Assembly (NCBI RefSeq): GCF_028476545.1
Contig: NW_026731611.1
Location: 771,001-835,000, forward strand
Direction: 5' to 3'
Length of the DNA: 64,000 nucleotides
Source of the DNA: Physella acuta
Taxonomy: Eukaryota; Mollusca; Gastropoda; Physidae
The notes beneath the pieces are model-generated. The model was not told where the DNA came from and searched no databases. It worked only from the letters and a program-made list of their open reading frames with translations. Position 1 is the stretch's first letter. Each line of letters opens with the position of its first letter. Below are positions 58,416-64,000 of this stretch, piece after piece. The translations under genes were made by a program, and so were the position numbers.

Positions 58416-60098
58416 AAATAAAAATAAAACACTAATTTGGTTAGTGTTAAATAATTTTAAAAAAAGCTTTAGCTATTTAAAAAATTGCACATATTGGTTT
58501 TTAAAAGCCATAATTATTTTTGGTGTTTTTATAACTTGTATCAAATTTTAAAAATATAGCTTAAAACAAATATTTTTCAAAATTAGATTCTGAATTGTAT
58601 TGCTGCTACTTTAAATCTAAAATCAAAAACATTCTTTTTTACTATTACTTATGGTTCTTGAGAAAAGCTAAGTCCTTTAGGGGTTTTGTATTATATTTTT
58701 TGTTTGTCTGAAAACCCCTACAGTACAAATAACTATTGTGTACCGTGGAGGAGATGTAAATTGCTACCTGTTTGTGTGAGCAAAATTCCATGCGGTCAAT
58801 GCAGATAAATTACAAGTTGTTGTCTCACTGTTGAGAACCATCGGAAAATAAAGCGTGTATGGACGATATCCATTTGTAATAATTCAAAGGGCAGAAAGCT
58901 GGTTGCTATTCAGTGGGCTTGAAATCTTGTCGCTCTCGTGGATTGTTTCTAGCTCAGAAAACAAACAAGATTATAGCTCACGAAAAGAGATTTATTGTGT
59001 AGGAAAACCATCCATTTAATTTTCTTTTTATTTTCCAAATATGTTTTTCCTTTATTTAGGATATGAATTGACTAGTATTATTTATTATGTTGTTTGCTCA
59101 TTCAATTTTCAAGCTATTGGCAGATAGTTATAGAGATATTTATAGTAATATAGGTCATTAGTTGAGGATCAAATCACGCGAGGCTGTAACCGTTGGGGTA
59201 TGCCGTAAACAGCAAGACACCATCCATCAAAGCCAGACATAAATAACGCATTTATCTTTCCTTTACTCCCGAAGCTGCTCATATCCAAACACGCACAGGC
59301 AAGTTCGACTTTCGGTCGTTGACCGATTCTACGTCGCAAAAAAGCTTTTGAGAGCTGCGAGGTCAATATGAAGGTCACTTATGTGAAACCTAAGATAAAC
59401 ACGCACGTTCTGTAAATGTAGTTGGAGGTGCCACATTTAAAGCAATTTTCAACTGGTGAGATTCTTTGGTAATTATAAACGCATAGTTCTTTGTTTTAGA
59501 AATTGAAATTTCGGTTTCTAATAACTAGAATCCTGCCAAAATGAAATAGTTGTGATATTTCTATGGACACAATACAACTTGTGAAAAGTTTTGGATTTGC
59601 TTTGTCAGTTAGCTGTTATAATTGATGATTTAAATTTACTGTATAGAAAAACGTCTGATTTTAGCGGTCCTTTCCAAATTGTTTTTATTAGAAATTAATG
59701 CTTTTTGCTGTAGAGCAAATCGTTTCAATTTCGTTTGCTTTTCTAGTTGTATCCAATTTCCGGCCCAAATCTCTCTGCGACGTCGGTGTGTAAATTACAT
59801 TAGAACACAAGCTGCGTGGTGTTGCCACAGCTTGCACTGAACGATAACTGAATCGATTTGGCCGCACGAATAAGGGACCAGATATCTTAAAACCGACAGA
59901 CCTCCTGTTTACTGGAAGAAAAGCAAATGATCTGGTGTTTTTGAAAACTTTAAAGTACACCCATACATAAACTAAATAGTAATATTTTATTAATTTTCGA
60001 TAAATCATTAATGGTATCGAGTGTCTATCACAAGAGAGAAACAGACTAAATTATTTACATTTAACTAGGGTGTTAATATTTTAATTACCGCCTTAAAT

Positions 60099-60247
60099 CA
60101 GAGTTTTTTCCAGGCACCTCTTTCTTCGGGGGGGGGGGGGGGGGGGGGGAGAAAGAGAATATGGTCTACCCCCCCCCCCCCCCCTTCCGCCCCGAAAGAA
60201 ATATTTACCAGTGTCCGCCTAGAGAAAAAAGTCCTGAAGATGCACTG
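60099..60247. mobile_element. hAT-type MITE, TTTCTTCCAG family, copy 5
   Basis: Left end CAGAGTTTTTTCCAGGCACC, right end CCTGAAGATGCACTG, poly-G and poly-C tracts inside. Flanks CCTTAAAT and CTTTAAAC agree at 6 of 8. Confidence 0.7.
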
Positions 60248-60663
60248 CTTTAAACAAATATAAAACACAACAAACTGTACCATTTACATTTTTTAATCTA
60301 GTTTATTGATTTTTATAAGCTCTTAATTAGTACACAGTATCTGTTGTTAAAGCAGCGATTTCATTCCCGGTAAGATCATTTTTATGACAATGCAAGCTTA
60401 TGGCATTTTAATATAGTTAGGAATTAAATTATCTATCACAATTCATTTAAATTATTTATTTTATATTATATAGAAAAAATAAAAATTAGAATAGATAACG
60501 AAATAAAGTACTACGACGGCGGTGAACGGATGTGTAGTTTCACTCCAAATAATTGCTTCTAAAAACTTTAATATTGACTCACTATTTTGATTTTCACATT
60601 TTATAATAACTAAAAAGTAGAAATAAAACAAATATAAATAAACTGGGAGTGGTCTCCCCTAAA

Positions 60664-61294
60664 CTTTCTCGAATATCCTTATATCATCCAACAGAGGATG
60701 GCAACTCAGGGTATAGACATGATTTTTAATCCATTTTAAATACTTAAACTTTTTAAAATAGAATAACATCTCGTAGAAAAAAGAATTGCACACCAAGCGA
60801 ACGCCAAATAAAATGTGCATAATAGTGCGGAATATTATTATTACTTTATAAATTTACTTGCGTTTTTTTGAGAAATCGGAAATAGCGAAAATTACTATTT
60901 CCGGTCGACAGAAATTACTCAAAATTTGATAGAAGGCATAGAATTAGATCTTTTACTTACCTGTGAAATTTCCTTTATCTATCTGAAATAGTACTCAAGT
61001 TATAGGCTTTTGAAAAAATTGAAAGTAAAAAAAAGGTCCACTTCCGGTTATCGGAAATCGCTCAAAAGTTGATACGGATCTACGATTTTGATATAATACT
61101 TATATATGAAATTTCATCAACCTAGCGTTAACAGTACTCAAGTTATCTTGTTTATCGACACACACACAGACATAGGATAAGATTGCAAAACTATGTTTTT
61201 CCGACTCAAGGAGCTGTAAAACGTCGAGATTTGCAGAAAACATTTCTTTGCACGATTACAAGACTTTCTTTATACTTCGTATACACGAGAAAGT
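60664..61294 (+). mobile_element. Interspersed element CTTTCTCG family, long copy 2
   Basis: Nearly collinear with 41537-42189: outside hairpin GGGAGTGGTCTCCC, CTTTCTCGAATATCC start, two palindrome modules (TTCCGGTCGACAGAAAT and CTTCCGGTTATCGGAAAT), ACACAGACA tail, ATACACGAGAAAGT end. Confidence 0.78.
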
Positions 61295-62092
61295 TTGGTA
61301 TTTTTTATTTTCATTGTAAATAGTTAAAGGTAAACACACACAAAAATACACTTATCAATGACATAAACCAAAGGGAGCCTTAATACATTCTGTTGTGTGG
61401 AAACAGTCTTTATTTTAATGTATTGGGCGGACTGGCAAACCTGTTTTCATTCTGTACTTTGTAGTCTATTGATTTATCCTTATCATCCCTTTTTTTTTTC
61501 TAAACATCGCTATTTTATGTGTCATTTCGGAGAGAATGTATAAAACTAGTGGATTAGCTCTTGTTTTATCTGTCCAGCCGTCGTTTTAGTACGATGTTTT
61601 GTTTCTTTATTATGATGTAATTGGGGAACAACGTGTAATTGAACCGTGTTTTAAATGTTAAAAATGACCGAATCCGTTTCAATCCACGAGCTTATCCATG
61701 TCTCCCCCGTTTATCGATTTCCAGTAATTCTCACTTGGGTTCTTTACCACTTCCACCCAGGGAGACACCAGACATTAACAATAGCCGTCGTGGCACGCTT
61801 TCACTATGGCATTAACCACGAAACACAAGTATCTCGTTACAAAACGCGGCGAAATCACGATTCTTATACTAGTTAGCTCTTCCTACTAGCACCTCTCACA
61901 TCCGTGCCGCAAGTAACGGAGAACAGCTTGTTTTGTAAAGTTTTACATTCTATAGGTTCTGTAGATAACTTGAACCGCTTACTAATGGCATCTTTGGTAA
62001 CGCTAGTTACTTTTCGTCTACTTATCCATGCAATACTCAATCACATTATGACATTCTGCAGTTATAATCTTTATCAATCCCCCCCCCCCTCC

Positions 62093-62490
62093 CGAGTCGG
62101 AAAAACTTAGTTTTTCAATTTTGTCCGTATGTCTCTCTCTCGTGTGTCTGTTTGTGAGCACGATAGCTTGAGTACCGTTACCGCTTTTCAGCCATTTCCC
62201 GCAACCGGAACCGGAACTTATTCTACTTTCGGTTTTTCAAAAGCCTATAACTTGAGTACTATTTCAGATAGATGTACGAAATTTAACATATTTGTAAAAA
62301 TCTGATTCTCCATTTTTTTTTCAAAGAGGAGTAATTTCCGGTGACCAGAAGTAGTACTTTACGCTTTTTTCAGATTTCTCAAAAACAAAAAAACAAAACG
62401 CATTTAAATTTATAAAGTACTAATGTTCCGCACTATTGTACACAAATGTAAACAATGCGTGCATAATTGAGAGAAATAATAATACTTTAT
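62093..62490 (-). mobile_element. Interspersed element CTTTCTCG family, reversed copy
   Basis: On the minus strand it carries AGTACTTTATAAATTTAAAT, ACTACTTCTGGTCACCGGAA, ATAGTACTCAAGTTATAGGC and the tail to GACTCGG. The right (3') terminus is missing. Confidence 0.7.
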
Positions 62491-62531
62491 AAACGAATCA
62501 TTGATTAACTTTAAAACAAGTTAGCTAAACA

Positions 62532-62532
<1 letters not shown>

Positions 62533-62577
<45 letters not shown>
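62533..62577. repeat. (TA)n microsatellite
   Basis: About 22 TA dinucleotides, immediately at the 5' start of the next element. Confidence 0.95.
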
Positions 62578-62580
<3 letters not shown>

Positions 62581-62935
62581 CTCTTCTTGGAGACGATAGA
62601 AAACACCAAGCTGTAAGCTCGCTCCCTACCACCCCCACCCCTACATTGTCTGGGGAGCTGTGGTTCACGCCGGGTTTGGTTACGGCTATTAGGGGCAGAT
62701 AATTTAGTTTGAAACGATATTAAACTTAGGGGAGGTAACTAAGAGGAGTTTACTTTCACGGGGGGGGGGGGGGGGGGGGGGGGTTATCGTCCTCCTTAAC
62801 GAGCTACTGATTGTGTTTTAAAACAAATATTTTCAGCGTTGGTACTGCTGTCGAATTCACAAATTATGAATTACTGAAAAGTAGAAAATAAAACAACTAA
62901 ATAGCGGCGTATGATACGCCGCGGGTCGGCTCGTC
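62578..62935 (+). mobile_element. Interspersed element TTAGGGGCAGATAATTTAG family, copy 2
   Basis: Collinear with 44818-45245, including the near-terminal palindrome GCGGCGTATGATACGCCGC, perfect in this copy. A G homopolymer of about 24 sits in the middle. Confidence 0.78.
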
Positions 62936-62962
62936 TAATTAATTCCCATTCTTTGTCACATT

Positions 62963-63190
62963 CAGAGGCGTAGCGAGGGGCGGGGGCGGGGGCTGGGGCG
63001 GGGGGGGGGGGGGAACATATGTCCCCGGGCGCTGACCTTAGGGGGGAGGGGCGCCAAAATGAGTTGGAATGACAAATTGAAAGTTAAATCGAAAGTTTGA
63101 GGGGGGGGGGGGTGCAAATGAAAAGTTCGAGGGGTGGGGTGCAAATCGAAAGTTTGTCCCCGGGCGCCGGGAAGGGTCGCTACGCCTCTG
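62963..63190. mobile_element. hAT-type MITE, CAGAGGCGTAGCGA family, copy 4 (reverse)
   Basis: Perfect 14-base ends CAGAGGCGTAGCGA and TCGCTACGCCTCTG. Perfect 8-base target duplication GTCACATT at 62955-62962 and 63191-63198. 228 bases, interior reversed relative to copies 1 and 2, only two or three G-run modules. Proline-rich minus frames are artefacts. Confidence 0.95.
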
Positions 63191-63262
63191 GTCACATTTC
63201 ATTGTCATTGAGCCTTTACCCACTTGTATAGTTTAAAATAAATCAGTCCAGTAGAAGTGATA

Positions 63263-63420
63263 TTTTTTGAGAAATCGGAAACAGCGTACATATCTACTTC
63301 CGTTCCTCTAAAATCACTGAAAATGTAACAGACAACATAATAACCAACATCTTAGTATAAGATCTTATACTTGGACGAATGTGTAAGTCTATCGATACAG
63401 AAACGGTATATAAGTTATGC
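63263..63420 (+). repeat. Diverged CTTTCTCG-family module
   Basis: TTTTTTGAGAAATCGGAAAC, then CTACTTCCG, AAAATCACT and a decayed AAACGGTATATAAGTTAT match one module of the family. Neither terminus is present. Confidence 0.5.
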
Positions 63421-64000
63421 ATACTATCTTGGGCAGTAATATAAGTCTCTTTCAAACTAACAGAACATTTTTTTGGTGAATTAACTTTTGAATATTATTA
63501 TTACACTCCGTTGCACCGAATGTTAAGAAAATAAAAAGAAATGACTTGAGATATCGATTCTAAGCGTACTTAAAATTTTAGTTAGAAATTTTTGTGGATA
63601 GAAAACTTCTGCTACTTCTCAAAAGTAACTAGTTTTATTTTTATAGTAAGCCTACAGCATTTGGGTAATACAATTTGACAACGAGACGCGATTTTAACTA
63701 TCATCTGATAATTCTGTGTATATGTATTTACAATCTGTATTTAAGCCTAGCGCATGAGGATTCGTTCGTTTTGCTGGGAGGGAGTTTATGTTATTAAAAT
63801 CTTGGATCAACAACAATGTAAGAAATAGATGACATCAAAATTATTCTAACTTTATTAACAAATAAATACAAAAATGACAGCGAAAGGAATATCAATGCGA
63901 GGTTTAATCAATTTAGAATTGAAGCTGGGATAATTTATGTTAACCTAATTGTATTATATAAACAACACAATAAAAAATCGTGTTTCGGCCTCCGTGTTTC

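Larger units (their letters stand above)
57888..64000 (+). other. DDX1 intron 15, open at the right edge
   Basis: At least 6.1 kb with no further DDX1 exon recognised. It contains copies of the CTTTCTCG family (58195-58415, 60664-61294, 62093-62490 reversed, 63263-63420), two hAT MITEs (60099-60247, 62963-63190) and a second TTAGGGGCAGATAATTTAG element (62533-62935). The stretches 58420-60090 and 61300-62090 show nothing recognisable. Confidence 0.75.

Noticed and set aside
61655-61876. 73-codon plus-strand frame
   Set aside because: No recognisable domain, and it lies inside DDX1 intron 15 without splice or repeat support. Similar reasons apply to frames at 36437, 45489, 54907 and 59169.
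57888-64000. Next DDX1 exon carrying motif Ib or the DEAD box
   Set aside because: I looked for sequence encoding VDIVVGTPGR or LDEAD after a suitable acceptor and found none, so the intron is taken to continue past the edge.

Overview
This window is animal nuclear DNA. It is AT-rich, full of introns, minisatellites and interspersed repeats, and has no operons, ribosome binding sites or long uninterrupted reading frames. The repeat style (dense minisatellites, AGATCT/CTAGATCTAG tracts, GTAGGCCTA motifs, tRNA-derived SINEs, many small hAT-type MITEs) fits a mollusc, probably a heterobranch gastropod. That placement is inference with modest confidence. No rRNA, free-standing tRNA gene or CRISPR array was found.

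The only protein gene I can support is DDX1, the DEAD-box RNA helicase with a SPRY domain inserted in the helicase core. Its plus-strand coding sequence starts at 22785 and runs off the right edge. Fifteen exons (22785 to 57887) join in frame to 341 residues, a little under half of the roughly 740-residue family length. The Q-motif region, motif I, the SPRY domain, motif Ia and the following GG region are present. Motif Ib, the DEAD box and the whole second RecA domain must lie beyond position 64000. Introns range from 111 bases to 11.9 kb.

Left flank (1 to 22784): no gene recognised. It holds at least fourteen different minisatellites (units of about 14 to 42 bases, arrays up to 1.9 kb), hAT-type MITEs with 8-base target duplications, and at 12559 to 17012 a chain of copies of one mobile family whose core is a 342-base satellite arranged as dimers.

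DDX1 body: introns 1 to 10 are mostly ordinary, apart from a 118-base duplication across the exon 5 acceptor and a 1-kb terminal-inverted-repeat element in intron 8. Introns 11, 12, 13 and 15 are large and filled with repeats: SINEs, hAT MITEs, three or more unclassified interspersed families, a possible solo LTR, (TA)n and (GA)n tracts, and a perfect 134-base inverted repeat at 49236 to 49597.

The observations most worth checking are the satellite-bearing mobile element, the perfect hairpin in intron 13, the cryptic 29-base exon made by the exon 5 duplication, and hAT MITEs that carry their own poly-C minisatellite.
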